A stretch of DNA of 64,000 bases from Paenibacillus alba (GCF_013204855.1 NZ_JABMKZ010000023.1:1-64000); one strand, 5' to 3'; shown: positions 26,945 through 36,276, counted from the first letter of the stretch. Program-made: numbers and translations. The notes: generated from the letters alone by a model not told the origin.

Positions 26945-27949
26945 TTGGCTGTCAAAAACCCAATCAGCTCATCGGAGCTTGGAACGCTTTGGCTTACCTA
27001 TCAGGAAAAGACACTCATTTTAAGGATTCTGGAATATTTCATCGAGAAAACGGTGGATCAGGAAGCCCGAAATATTATGGGAGGCTTATGGCAGGACCTC
27101 AGTTATTATGTGAATAAAATAAATGACCTTTTTGAGATTCAAGGCATTGCCATTCCGATTGGATTTGTGAAAGAAGATGTTAATCTAGAGGCGCCCAAGC
27201 TGTATGACAACGGTTTCGATATTATGTTTCTGCGCGTTCTGAAAGAGATCAGCATGGGAATGTATACCCTGAATATGAATATGGCCTATCATCCAGAGGT
27301 AATGGATATTTTTGAAGGTCTTACCGTTGTCACTCAAAAAACCTATCGAAGATCAACCGACTTTTTACTGAAAAAAGGCATTCTTTCTCTGCCTCCGCAT
27401 GTAACGATGCCGAAAACGATTGAATTTATTGAAAGCAAAAGTTATCTGAATGGATTTAACCTATTTGGCGATAAAAGGGCTTTGAATACCATTGAACTCG
27501 GCGTTCTTCATCATGGCATTGAAACCAACAATGTCGGCATGCAGCTCATCACCGGTTTTGCGCAATGCGCAGACAATAAAGAGGTGAAAGATTTTTTCGT
27601 GAAAGGGAAAGAGCTTGCCAAGAAGCAAATTAAAACATTTGAAGAGATCCTTCTACAAAGTGATATTCAGTTCTCGGCCACGTCCGGTTGTACAGTAACA
27701 ACTTCTACCACGTCGCCATTTTCTGAAAAGCTGATGATGTTTTGCATCTATCTTCTGAATGGGTTCGGCCTGGTAAGCAATAGTTTTGGGACTGTTTTTT
27801 CGTTAAGAAATGATTTGACTGTGAAAACCGCCTGGATAGCCAAGGACATTTATGTATACTCCCACGAAGGCGTCAAGCTCATGATTAAAAACGGCTGGCT
27901 AGAGGAACCACCACAAATGGAGGATCGACGTCAGCTCATTAATCAATAA
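26945..27949 (+). CDS. DUF3231 family protein
   Basis: A 334-residue protein of two similar halves of about 165 residues, each beginning with SELGTLWLTYQEKTL or NTIELGVLHHGIE and rich in helices; this is the DUF3231 (ferritin-like bundle) family of spore formers. There is no signal peptide. The start is TTG at 26945, 8 nt after GGAGGG; no ATG fits. Family members are often sporulation-linked. It is monocistronic, followed by a terminator. Confidence 0.82.
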   Translation: MAVKNPISSSELGTLWLTYQEKTLILRILEYFIEKTVDQEARNIMGGLWQDLSYYVNKINDLFEIQGIAIPIGFVKEDVNLEAPKLYDNGFDIMFLRVLKEISMGMYTLNMNMAYHPEVMDIFEGLTVVTQKTYRRSTDFLLKKGILSLPPHVTMPKTIEFIESKSYLNGFNLFGDKRALNTIELGVLHHGIETNNVGMQLITGFAQCADNKEVKDFFVKGKELAKKQIKTFEEILLQSDIQFSATSGCTVTTSTTSPFSEKLMMFCIYLLNGFGLVSNSFGTVFSLRNDLTVKTAWIAKDIYVYSHEGVKLMIKNGWLEEPPQMEDRRQLINQ

Positions 27950-27962
27950 AAGGGACTTCCAA

Positions 27963-28000
27963 AAAGCAAAGCGAGCTCACAGGGCTCGATTGCTTTTTTG
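27963..28000 (+). terminator. Terminator after the DUF3231 gene
   Basis: AAAAAGCAA-GCGAGC pairs with GGCTCG-TTGCTTTTTT. It also has A-runs for the converging chemoreceptor gene. Confidence 0.85.
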
Positions 28001-28022
28001 GTGTCCCCTAACCATGCTACTG

Positions 28023-30089
28023 TTATTTCACTTTGAACTGCAGGGTGAATTCAGCAAGGTTCTTCGTTAAGCTGTCGATACTCGCTACCATGCCGGCAAG
28101 TGTTTGAACCATGGAAGACTGATCTTGTACCGTGGCCGTTACTTCTTCCACAGATGCGGAAACTTCTTCGCCGGAAGCGGATAGGCTTTGAGCGGATTCC
28201 AGCACATCATCCTTATCTTTTTCCATATGGGTGACATCGCTTGCCATCGATTGAATTTGATTCGTAATATCTTTGACATGCGCCAAGATCATCGTGAAGG
28301 CTTGCTGCGTTTTGCCTACAAACTCATCTTGTTTCAACGCTATCGTCTGAATTTCACCGACACTTTGGTTGTTCTCGTCAACATGCGAGAGGGTCAACCG
28401 AATAATTTCGTTAATTTCACTGGACTGTTTGGAGGATTGTTCCGCCAATTTTCGGATTTCATCCGCTACCACAGCGAAACCTCTTCCGTGTTCACCGGCT
28501 CTTGCAGCTTCAATGGACGCATTCAGTGCCAGCAGGTTAGTCTGTTTAGCAATATCGCCAATCGTCCCTGTAATCGTTCGAATCTGATTCGAGCTTTCGG
28601 CCAACAATCCTGTAATCGCCGATATTTTCTGGACTTCCTGTTCATTTTGATGATTAATATGTATCAAGTTCTCGATGATCTCTTTGTTCGTATCAAACAC
28701 ATCCAGAATAGCTTCCGAGCGTTCCTTCACGGATTGCGTTTTGCTGCCGATCGTTTCCATCTTTTCGCCCAGTTCATAAAATTTACCAACAATTGTTTCA
28801 GTCTCATTCGACTGAGATTCCATCGCTCTTGCAATTTCCATTGTCGTTACGGACGTTTCCTGAATCGATTGAGCCGTTTTTTTGGAGGTTTGTTCCAGCT
28901 CGCTCGTACTTGTATTCAACACCTCAATGGACGTGTTCATATGACCGATTAATTCTTTATTTTTTCCCACCATGGTATCAAAGCTGTTCGCCAACACACC
29001 AAATTCACCAACAAACTTCCCTTCAGTTCGAACCGTTAAATCCCCGTCAGACAACTTTTTGAACAACGCTGCCAGCTTCGCAATAGGCGACGTAATGCTT
29101 CTGGAGATGAAGATACCCGCCAATAGGGCTATGACCACGGCAGCAATAGTTATCATAACGATTTTCGTCATCAAATCATCCAAAGGTCTTTGAATATCGC
29201 TAAAATCATCGGCAACCACAATCATCCAGTCCGCTCTTGGAATTTTGGCATACCGGATATAGGTTTCCGCGTTATCGAGATTCCCCATCAGCAGTTGATC
29301 GGACGCTTTCTGCTTGAGGACATCGGCATATTGTTCAGATTCTAATTTCTTCCCAATCATGTCAGGCACGGTGGAGTGGTACACAATTGTTCCTTGACGA
29401 CTTACAACGAATACCCTTCCTTCGCCGTTGATGGTGATCCCCTTGAGCTTATTGACAAACAGGGACGTATCAATGGTAAGAATGACAACACCAAGCACAG
29501 AGCCATCCTCCGCTTTAACGGGTTGCGCGAATACATTAACCAAGGTACCTGTCGTCTTGGAAATCAATGCGTCGCTAATGGCGAATTTGCCTTGCATAGC
29601 CTCTTTGAAATAATCGCGTTCCGAAAGATCCGCTTTCAAGGAACCCGGATTGTTGCTGGCAATCGTCGTCCCCTTGTTATCCACAAGTGTGATCGTTTGG
29701 ATACCTTGCGTCCCTTTGATGCTTTGCGCAAGGAAGGCATTCGTCTTGGCTTGCAGCTCGTTTTTGGGAGCGAAAAAGTCTTGATCTGACAACGTTTTTT
29801 GATTTCTTAGTTTCAATAAATCCTTCAGTTCACCTTCATTGGATACCAGATAGAGGCTTTGTTCCTCCAGCTCCGCTGTGGATTGCAAATATTGCCCGAT
29901 ACGTTCAACATTGGTATTGATTTCGTCTTTGCTTTTTTTCATTACAATTTGGGACCCGAACCTATAGGTAAATAAGCTCGTTGCCGTTAGCACAAGAATC
30001 ACTAACAAGCTGATCCATAAAGGCAGTTTGATTTTCAATGATACTTGTGAAAATGATCTTCTTTGCCTTGCACCTTGTGTTTTTGTCAT
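28023..30089 (-). CDS. Methyl-accepting chemotaxis protein with dCache sensor
   Basis: A 688-residue chemoreceptor. TM1 is near residues 22-45 (LPLWISLLVILVLTATSLFT) and TM2 near 305-328 (IVMITIAAVVIALLAGIFIS). The extracellular part between them is a dCache-like ligand domain (DNKGTTIASNNPGSL, VFAQPVKAEDGSVLGVVILT). HAMP and the cytoplasmic signalling domain follow, with the hairpin tip NLLALNASIEAARAGEHGRG. It relays ligand state to CheA-CheW. Ligand unknown. It stands alone without other che genes. Confidence 0.93.
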   Translation of the reverse strand: MTKTQGARQRRSFSQVSLKIKLPLWISLLVILVLTATSLFTYRFGSQIVMKKSKDEINTNVERIGQYLQSTAELEEQSLYLVSNEGELKDLLKLRNQKTLSDQDFFAPKNELQAKTNAFLAQSIKGTQGIQTITLVDNKGTTIASNNPGSLKADLSERDYFKEAMQGKFAISDALISKTTGTLVNVFAQPVKAEDGSVLGVVILTIDTSLFVNKLKGITINGEGRVFVVSRQGTIVYHSTVPDMIGKKLESEQYADVLKQKASDQLLMGNLDNAETYIRYAKIPRADWMIVVADDFSDIQRPLDDLMTKIVMITIAAVVIALLAGIFISRSITSPIAKLAALFKKLSDGDLTVRTEGKFVGEFGVLANSFDTMVGKNKELIGHMNTSIEVLNTSTSELEQTSKKTAQSIQETSVTTMEIARAMESQSNETETIVGKFYELGEKMETIGSKTQSVKERSEAILDVFDTNKEIIENLIHINHQNEQEVQKISAITGLLAESSNQIRTITGTIGDIAKQTNLLALNASIEAARAGEHGRGFAVVADEIRKLAEQSSKQSSEINEIIRLTLSHVDENNQSVGEIQTIALKQDEFVGKTQQAFTMILAHVKDITNQIQSMASDVTHMEKDKDDVLESAQSLSASGEEVSASVEEVTATVQDQSSMVQTLAGMVASIDSLTKNLAEFTLQFKVK

Positions 30090-30261
30090 GTTGACTCCTC
30101 TTTCAAACCCTGTATTTGTCTATGACCTGCTTCTATCCACTATCTTTATCGGCTGCGGCTAACCATTTTGTGAGATTTCTTAACACATTATGCACCCACG
30201 TTTCGCTGTAATTACCAACCGCCAACCGCCTGAGGAATTTCTTGCTAATAACAAAAAAATA

Positions 30262-30322
30262 AGGCGATCCGTCAGGGTTGCAACCCTTTGGGACAGCCTC
30301 ATTTCCAACAACCCGATCGCCT
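30262..30322. other. Structured inverted-repeat region upstream of the chemoreceptor gene
   Basis: AGGCGATC (30262-30269) and GATCGCCT (30315-30322) are perfect inverted arms around an inner 14-bp palindrome AGGGTTGCAACCCT. On the minus strand the structure is followed by TTATTTTTTT. It could act as a terminator in the chemoreceptor leader, or end stray antisense transcription from fabH. Otherwise the 330-bp gap holds only the fabH promoter. Confidence 0.5.
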
Positions 30323-30340
30323 GTTTAAGTCAATCACCCA

Positions 30341-30396
30341 TTGACACAGCACCTTATATTCGTTAAAGTAAAGTTATATTTAGTACCAAGTACTAA
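30341..30396 (+). promoter_or_regulatory. fabH promoter with FapR operator
   Basis: TTGACA at 30341-30346 and TAAAGT at 30364-30369 (17-bp spacer) precede TTAGTACCAAGTACTAA at 30380-30396. The latter is a perfect 17-bp inverted repeat matching the FapR operator, which senses malonyl-CoA and represses lipid synthesis genes. Its place over the expected start site fits repression. Confidence 0.85.
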
Positions 30397-30423
30397 TATC
30401 AGATACCAAAGGAGTGAATCCGA

Positions 30424-31413
30424 ATGACTATCTCAACTCCCTTGCAAGCTCGCATCTCTGCCATTGGCAGCTATGTTCCTTCCCGTATTCTAAGCAACGC
30501 AGATCTACAAACCATGGTGGACACGAATGATGAATGGATCGTGCAGCGCACAGGCATCCGCGAACGCAGGCTTGCTGCTGACGATGAATTCACAAGCCAT
30601 TTATGTATAGCCGCTGTGCAAAATATGCTCACCCGGTACCCCGCTTCGCTGGATCAGGTCGAGCTGATCATCGTCGCTACGCATACGCCGGATCTGCCTT
30701 CGACACCGGTCGCTTGCCAAATTCAAGCGCATTTCGGTTTGCCCGAAACGGGTGCTTATGACCTCAACGCGACCTGCGCCGGGTTCGCTTACGCTCTGCA
30801 TACCGCAAGCGCGCTTGTTGCGGCCGGTGTGCACCGCAAGATTCTCATCGTCGGCGGTGACGCGCTGTCCAAAATTACCGACTACACAGACCGTTCCACC
30901 TGTATTTTGTTTGGTGACGGCGCCGGTGCCGTGGTCGTAGAACGCGAAGCAGATCAGCCTGCATTCCTGGCTCACCATCTTGGTTCCGATGGTTCCGGCG
31001 GCAAGCATGTCTACCGAACCGGCCTATCCACACAATGGCTGGGGACGCCATTAACCGGAGACGGCAAGCTTGTCCAAAATGGACGCGAAGTGTATAAATT
31101 CGCTGTGACAACGGTCCCGCAAGGCATCCAGAAGCTTCTCGAGAAAAGCGGTTTGCCGCAGACGGCGATCGATTGGTTCATCCCTCACAGCGCCAACTTG
31201 CGCATCATCGAATCCATCTGCGAGAAGAGCGGCATTGCTTTGGAGAAAGCTTTATATAGTCTTGAATATTACGGCAACACATCTGCGGCTTCCATTCCGC
31301 TGGCACTTGATTTAGGCATAACGGAAGGCAAAGTCAAAGCGGGGGATACCTTATTATTGTATGGCTTCGGCGGCGGTCTTACTCACGCAGGCTTGATTGT
31401 ACGGTGGGGATGA
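30424..31413 (+). CDS. fabH: Beta-ketoacyl-ACP synthase III
   Basis: A 329-residue thiolase-fold condensing enzyme that starts fatty acid synthesis by joining acyl-CoA with malonyl-ACP. The Cys-His-Asn triad is intact: C118 in NATCAGF, H255 in IPHSANLR and N285 in YYGNTSAAS. AAAGGAG lies 9 nt before the ATG. It stands alone under a FapR operator, not followed by fabF, so it may be a second copy (as FabHB is in Bacillus subtilis). It ends 1 nt from the stop of the converging small gene. Confidence 0.94.
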   Translation: MTISTPLQARISAIGSYVPSRILSNADLQTMVDTNDEWIVQRTGIRERRLAADDEFTSHLCIAAVQNMLTRYPASLDQVELIIVATHTPDLPSTPVACQIQAHFGLPETGAYDLNATCAGFAYALHTASALVAAGVHRKILIVGGDALSKITDYTDRSTCILFGDGAGAVVVEREADQPAFLAHHLGSDGSGGKHVYRTGLSTQWLGTPLTGDGKLVQNGREVYKFAVTTVPQGIQKLLEKSGLPQTAIDWFIPHSANLRIIESICEKSGIALEKALYSLEYYGNTSAASIPLALDLGITEGKVKAGDTLLLYGFGGGLTHAGLIVRWG

Positions 31414-31414
31414 A

Positions 31415-31678
31415 CTAACGCAGTACTTGCTTGTTCATCCAAGGCTTGGCGGGTGTTCCCATCTGACGCTTGCGCGGCTTCTGCTTGGTTATTTTGTGAA
31501 TCAACGTACGTTGATAATCGCTTAATGTCGACAGATTCTCTGCCAAGTGGATGGCCAGCTGCTCTGAAATTTCTACCTGATCCGCAATGGTTTCCAAGAT
31601 GCGGCATATTGCTCGCTGGCTTCTGGCCAGCGAGGTCAGCATATGCAATTCAATGGTCTCACGATGTGTTGATTTCAT
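31415..31678 (-). CDS. Small helical protein, first of a trio
   Basis: An 87-residue helical protein (LARSQRAICRILETIADQVE then a basic tail KITKQKPRKRQMG). It shares with the next two genes an N-terminal pattern of a short helix, then ILE or LEA plus an acidic or basic stretch, and NLSTLSDYQRTL. Its ATG overlaps the stop of the preceding gene (TAATG). Unknown function. It is the last gene of the minus-strand cluster with three GT2 glycosyltransferases. Confidence 0.65.
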   Translation of the reverse strand: MKSTHRETIELHMLTSLARSQRAICRILETIADQVEISEQLAIHLAENLSTLSDYQRTLIHKITKQKPRKRQMGTPAKPWMNKQVLR

Positions 31679-32022
31679 TACTTCTCATCCTCGCCAAAGG
31701 AAAATAAATTGCCCAACCCGCTCGATCCGCCTGAATCTCCTGAACCAGCATCATTGGATCCAAGAAGAGCCTGCATATGTCGGTTCAACGAGTTCTCCAT
31801 TTTCGTCAAACCGTCGATGAGCTCAATCACATGCTCATGAATCTCTCCGGTTTGTTTCATTTGATGCTCATGCCCCTCCAGATTGGAAGAATTGATGTGA
31901 TGGCATATCCAATTGCGAGATTTCTCCGCCTCGACAACTCTGGCTTCGAGCATTAAGGCGATTTCATGCTGCAGCTTAGCTGTGGCATCCAGCATATGCA
32001 AATACAGATCATTTCTGTTCAA
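31678..32022 (-). CDS. Small helical protein, second of a trio
   Basis: A 114-residue protein. The first 85 residues are helical (LHMLDATAKLQHEIALMLEA, HVIELIDGLTKMENSLNRHM) and the tail is Gly/Ser-rich and acidic (SGDSGGSSGLGNLF). It is coupled by 1-nt overlap to the following gene and sits 11 nt after the preceding one. It is Paenibacillus-type and unassigned; similar proteins are sometimes mislabelled as sugar epimerases, for which there is no domain here. Confidence 0.65.
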   Translation of the reverse strand: MNRNDLYLHMLDATAKLQHEIALMLEARVVEAEKSRNWICHHINSSNLEGHEHQMKQTGEIHEHVIELIDGLTKMENSLNRHMQALLGSNDAGSGDSGGSSGLGNLFSFGEDEK

Positions 32023-32033
32023 ATTATATCCCT

Positions 32034-32324
32034 CTATTCCTCATCCTCAGGATCTTTCATTTCTTTCATCACAATCTCTGTTTGCTGGGCAATGGCTTCT
32101 TCCAGATTAGCTAAACTGTTCAAATATGCCGTTATATTCTTAGTCAACTGCAACGCCTGCTCCTGCAGCATGCTTAGGCCTTCGAAATCGGGATGTGAGT
32201 CGGGGATATCCTTCGCAATGGAGGCCATCTGCGTCGAGATACTTCGCTTCGCCTCCAAGATTTTGGACATCTCGCGATGGGAAGCCGCTATATGGGAAAT
32301 AATCGTTGTTACCCTTTGTTCCAC
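32034..32324 (-). CDS. Small helical protein, third of a trio
   Basis: A 96-residue helical protein (IISHIAASHREMSKILEAKR; MLQEQALQLTKNITAYLNSL) with an acidic end. It is likely homologous to the two following genes in size, helix pattern and position. No signal peptide or metal motif. Association with the glycosyltransferases is by operon only. Confidence 0.65.
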   Translation of the reverse strand: MEQRVTTIISHIAASHREMSKILEAKRSISTQMASIAKDIPDSHPDFEGLSMLQEQALQLTKNITAYLNSLANLEEAIAQQTEIVMKEMKDPEDEE

Positions 32325-32425
32325 GCCATTTCGCCTCCAAATTCCGCATTTTCACTCTAAGTTATGCAATCAGGCAAAAAACGGTGCCAAGAAGCAGCTT
32401 TTCTTCCATTCACCCTTTCACCTTG

Positions 32426-33157
32426 CTACGCAATGAAATTATGGGGATCTACTCCCCATTTATCAATAAACTTCTGGCGATTAAGCTGGAGCAGCGCTTG
32501 GACAGCCTCTTGCCCCTTTTTATGAAAGCTCGCACTCCCATGGTGGAAAATAAAGCAATCCCCGGTAATCAACAGCCGGAAGCCGCCAAGCCTCGCCCGA
32601 TAGCACATATCGTCGTCTTCGTAATGTCCGGGGGAAAAGCGTTCATCCATGAAGCCGATTTTATCGAGCATTTCCCTTTTGAAAAGCAGGCAAATCCCGA
32701 CCAGCCGAGTGCTTTCCTGCCATAAAGCAGGATTGGGGACATTATATTGGGCCGCCATATCGGCAATATTGGTAAACGGCTCTTGAATCTGCTGTTTGCC
32801 GCTCGCGTAATTCGTCACCGGTCCAACCATCCCGATATCCTCACTGCTGTAGAGCGCTCGCAGCATATTGTCTAACCAGTTTGGAGTTACGATCGTGTCG
32901 TTATTCAGCAGCATCAATGCGTTCCCAGTGGCAATGTGAAGACCGTAATTACAAGCGACTGGAAAGCCGCGGTTCACCGGAAGGCAAACGAGCTTAAGCC
33001 GCTCTTGATAACAGTACTCCAATGTGCCATCTGTGGAACCATTATCGACCACAATAATTTCATAAGGCACTGACGTATGCTTGCGAATGGAGGCTACACA
33101 GTCTCTCAGCAAGGATAGACCATTAAATGTAGGAATGACGATACTCGTTACCTGCAT
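32426..33157 (-). CDS. Family 2 glycosyltransferase
   Basis: A 243-residue inverting GT2 enzyme with GT-A fold. SIVIPTFNGLSLLRDCVASI opens the nucleotide-binding half, VVDNGSTDGT follows, and the metal-binding DxD-like position is in LMLLNNDTIV. The acceptor-side motif is YEDDDMCYRARLGG. It resembles rhamnosyltransferase-like GT2 proteins. It overlaps the upstream GT2 by 10 nt. Donor and acceptor are unknown. Confidence 0.85.
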   Translation of the reverse strand: MQVTSIVIPTFNGLSLLRDCVASIRKHTSVPYEIIVVDNGSTDGTLEYCYQERLKLVCLPVNRGFPVACNYGLHIATGNALMLLNNDTIVTPNWLDNMLRALYSSEDIGMVGPVTNYASGKQQIQEPFTNIADMAAQYNVPNPALWQESTRLVGICLLFKREMLDKIGFMDERFSPGHYEDDDMCYRARLGGFRLLITGDCFIFHHGSASFHKKGQEAVQALLQLNRQKFIDKWGVDPHNFIA

Positions 33158-34263
33158 GAGACTTCCCCCTCGAGGAATTTCCTTTTCCGAATGATATCAG
33201 GAAACACAATACGTTCCCCTTTGGATTTCATGGCAAATTGCAGTGCTTCGACGTGATCCCCGATAATCATCCGAGCAACGGGATTATTTCTTCCCATGTT
33301 AATCTTGCGGATTCTGTTCACGGATACAACATTAATACTGGCGGGTGCCGTTATCCGTAATCCTCCCATGATGGCATTGACCTGAGCTTTTGGCGGAACC
33401 ATCAGTTCTGCATAGCCCATATGCTGAAGCGCATTTCGGGATAAAGCATGCGGTACGGCGGTTAGCGAATTGGCATTTAAATCCGGTCTTTTCATCGAGA
33501 CATTCAGAAACCGTTTCATCATGGTGACAGAATCCCATTGTGAGAAAGGAGGCAGATATGGCGTTATATTATTAAGAGCTACATCATGTCCTCTTTCAAT
33601 CGAAGAAATAAAGGGCAGTAATTTCTCAGCGCCAACAACAAAATCGCCATCAAGAAAAATCAAAATATCCGAATGTGATAGTTTGGCTCCAATCGCCCTG
33701 CCCACATCGTGCCCCAATGGCTCTGGATAATGAACAATGAGCGCATGGGAATGCGCTTTGACCCTCTCCAGCGTGCGGTCACTCGAGCCATTCACGATGA
33801 TGATGATCTCATCCAGCGGCAGCCGATTCAGCTGCTCCAGCACCCTCACAATCGTTCGTTCTTCGTTCATAACACTGACAATTGCTCCAACTGAACCTGC
33901 CGTAGGCATTAACACCCAATCAGGGATAGGCAGTTTGGCCGCTTTGCAATAGCCATGCACGTAACCTTTGGAAGCTGCTTCATAGCTCAGCGCGTTAGCA
34001 TGCAGCAACTCGGACGAAGCTCGCTTCACCCAAAGCTGATTGAGAGCCTTCTTCTGATAAGCTTCTTTAGTAATGTCCTGTTTCAGGGCATCTTCTTGCC
34101 CCGCTCTGCTGCCCCAATTTCTCCAGTATACTTGTGTTTTTGAGCGTTTTTTGGGAGAAGGTTTCGCTCGCAGACGGGACAAGGATGGTTTGGGCAGTAT
34201 GCGATTTTTTTTAATTGCTGCAGGCTGGGGCTGAGGACTTCTTTTCTTGATGTTCGGCTTCAT
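33148..34263 (-). CDS. Family 2 glycosyltransferase with basic N-terminal tail
   Basis: A 371-residue protein. The first 45 residues are strongly basic (KKRSPQPQPAAIKKNRILPK and more Lys/Arg/Pro), then a linker to about 125, then a GT2 domain with AIVSVMNEERTIVRVLEQLN and the DxD motif ILIFLDGDF. It is paralogous to the next upstream gene: both share LGHDVGRxxGAK, a VPHALSR or IPHAISR segment and IIGDHVEA/IIGDHLEA. The basic tail may bind an anionic polymer or coat layer; that is inference. RBS GAGGTGAATAC. Confidence 0.82.
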   Translation of the reverse strand: MKPNIKKRSPQPQPAAIKKNRILPKPSLSRLRAKPSPKKRSKTQVYWRNWGSRAGQEDALKQDITKEAYQKKALNQLWVKRASSELLHANALSYEAASKGYVHGYCKAAKLPIPDWVLMPTAGSVGAIVSVMNEERTIVRVLEQLNRLPLDEIIIIVNGSSDRTLERVKAHSHALIVHYPEPLGHDVGRAIGAKLSHSDILIFLDGDFVVGAEKLLPFISSIERGHDVALNNITPYLPPFSQWDSVTMMKRFLNVSMKRPDLNANSLTAVPHALSRNALQHMGYAELMVPPKAQVNAIMGGLRITAPASINVVSVNRIRKINMGRNNPVARMIIGDHVEALQFAMKSKGERIVFPDIIRKRKFLEGEVSCR

Positions 34264-34267
34264 GTAT

Positions 34268-35056
34268 TCACCTCATCATTTCTCTAACACGCACGGAGTC
34301 ATTCAAGCTCGCCCGTTCACCGGACACCCCAACTAACCAGCCAATCGCTTCCAAATGATCGCCTATGATTAAGTCACCGACGGGATCGGCAGCTTTCGGT
34401 CTTCGGCGGATCCGATTTCGAAGGCCAACTTGAATCAGCTGGGTTGCCTTTATATGAAGGCCGCGATGGGCAGCGATCGCTTGGGCTAGTGGAGGAACGG
34501 CTAAATTATCCGCTCCTATCGTCTGGAGTGCTTTACGACTGATCGCATGCGGAATTGTCGTCATGGAAGCTCCTAGTAAATCGGTGCGGTCTAATATCGC
34601 GTTCAGCGCATGTTTGGCCAGCACAACGCGGTGAACGCCGGCAGTGGCTGTGCTTCCGTTGTATTTATTCAATGCGACATCCACTCCCCGCTGTACGGCT
34701 CTGACTAGTGGAATCACTTCTTTCGCAGCAATAACGAAATCGGCATCAAGGAACAATAGAATATCTCCTCTCGCTTCTTTCGCTCCAAGACTTCTTCCTA
34801 CATCATGTCCTAGCGGTTGATTAAACGAGATAACCCTAGCCCCTGACCGCGCCGCTACACGTTTACTTCCATCTGTCGATCCATTATCTACCACAATCAC
34901 TTCGGTATGGGGATGTACACGGAAGGCTTCCCTAATCACTTTAGCCAATGTGCGGGCTTCGTTGTAAACAGGAATGATGACGGATACCTTAGGCTGATGC
35001 AAGCTGATGCGCGCTACTAGCTGCTTGTGCTTCCGCTGAATACGTTGGTTACTCAA
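34268..35056 (-). CDS. Family 2 glycosyltransferase
   Basis: A 262-residue GT2 paralogue of the preceding entry without the long basic tail. KVSVIIPVYNEARTLAKVIR opens the domain, VVDNGSTDGSKR follows, and ILLFLDADF carries the DxD. The start is TTG at 35056 behind AGGAG. It is the first gene of a minus-strand run of three glycosyltransferases and three small helical proteins, divergent from the epimerase gene. Confidence 0.83.
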   Translation of the reverse strand: MSNQRIQRKHKQLVARISLHQPKVSVIIPVYNEARTLAKVIREAFRVHPHTEVIVVDNGSTDGSKRVAARSGARVISFNQPLGHDVGRSLGAKEARGDILLFLDADFVIAAKEVIPLVRAVQRGVDVALNKYNGSTATAGVHRVVLAKHALNAILDRTDLLGASMTTIPHAISRKALQTIGADNLAVPPLAQAIAAHRGLHIKATQLIQVGLRNRIRRRPKAADPVGDLIIGDHLEAIGWLVGVSGERASLNDSVRVREMMR

Positions 35057-35274
35057 TTCGCTCTCAACTCCTGTCCATGGCGGAATACCTGCTTTATATA
35101 TTCTATGATCGGAAAAGAAAGGGGACAGGGCAGAAGCCGTAATATAGGAAAACAGGCATTTGTACAGCCTATTCTCTCGCTTTTTTTACAAGAGACAAAC
35201 AGGCATTTGCCTTGTACATCCTTCTATTTCCTCACGTAAGATAGTGCATACTACCAAGAAAAGAGGAATTCTAG

Positions 35275-36189
35275 ATGAAAGCTGTTGTAACCGGTGGTGC
35301 GGGCTTTATTGGCTCACACCTTGTCGATGAACTACTTGCTCAGCATTACGAAGTCCATGTTATTGATAATCTGGCTTCAGGCAAACCAACTAACGTTCAT
35401 CCTGGTGCCATTCTTCATGTGGAAGATATAAGTCACGAACAGATCAAGCCGCTTCTTGTTTCGATACAACCTGACGTTGTTTTCCATCTTGCGGCACAAG
35501 CAGATGTTCAGCGTTCGATTGCGGATCCGGGCCAAGATGCCTACATTAATCTAATCGGCACCATTCATCTCCTTGAAGCCTCACGCGATGCGGGTGTAAG
35601 CAAATTCATCTTCGCTTCCACTTCCGCCGTATACGGCAACTTACAGCGAGACACACTTACCGAAACAGACCCAACGTCGCCAATTTCCTACTATGGGTTA
35701 TCCAAGTTTGCTGCCGAATCCTATATTCGCGTCTTCCATCAATTCCACGGACTTCCCTACACCATCCTGCGTTTTGGCAATGTATACGGCCCCAGACAAA
35801 CCCCTAAAGGAGAGGGCGGCGTGGTCGCTGTTTTCATGGATCGCATTCTGAAAGAGACAGCACTCACGCTTCATGGCGATGGAGAGCAGACACGAGACTT
35901 CGTTTATGTGAAAGATGTGGTGCGCGCGAATCTAGCGGCCATCCATCACGGCAACGGGGAAACGCTGCATGTGAGTACGAGCTGCCCAACCTCCGTCAAG
36001 GAGTTGGCGAGACTTCTGCTGCACTATCACGGTTCTGAACTGCCTATTCTGCATGCCTTAGCTAGGGATGGTGATATCAAGCACAGCTGTTTGGATAATC
36101 GCAAAGCACTCGCACTCTTGTCATGGCAGCCTCACTATGACATTCGTTCAGGCTTGCTGGAAACGTACCAAATGAGCACCAACAACTAG
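35275..36189 (+). CDS. NAD-dependent sugar-nucleotide epimerase (GalE-like SDR)
   Basis: A 304-residue extended SDR. TGGAGFIGSHLVDELL is the NAD-binding motif; SAVYG and YYGLSK give the Ser and YxxxK catalytic residues. It probably interconverts UDP-hexoses or UDP-N-acetylhexosamines at C4, as GalE and WbpP do. The substrate is not certain. It is a single plus-strand gene inside the minus-strand cluster, with AGAGGAATTCTAG before the ATG and a terminator after it. Confidence 0.82.
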   Translation: MKAVVTGGAGFIGSHLVDELLAQHYEVHVIDNLASGKPTNVHPGAILHVEDISHEQIKPLLVSIQPDVVFHLAAQADVQRSIADPGQDAYINLIGTIHLLEASRDAGVSKFIFASTSAVYGNLQRDTLTETDPTSPISYYGLSKFAAESYIRVFHQFHGLPYTILRFGNVYGPRQTPKGEGGVVAVFMDRILKETALTLHGDGEQTRDFVYVKDVVRANLAAIHHGNGETLHVSTSCPTSVKELARLLLHYHGSELPILHALARDGDIKHSCLDNRKALALLSWQPHYDIRSGLLETYQMSTNN

Positions 36190-36200
36190 ACCGTAGAAAA

Positions 36201-36245
36201 CCAAAGAACCTCACACTCGGCGCAAGTCGAGGTAAGGTTCTTTGG
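36201..36245. terminator. Terminator between converging epimerase and surface-protein genes
   Basis: CCAAAGAACCT pairs with AGGTTCTTTGG; on the minus strand TTTTC follows. Confidence 0.75.
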
Positions 36246-36276
36246 CTCGTTATTCAGCTTGCTCAGCTAAAAACGC

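Noticed and set aside
30090..30330. c-di-GMP riboswitch before the chemoreceptor gene
   Set aside because: The conserved GEMM-I core bases were not found, although a terminator-like structure is present.
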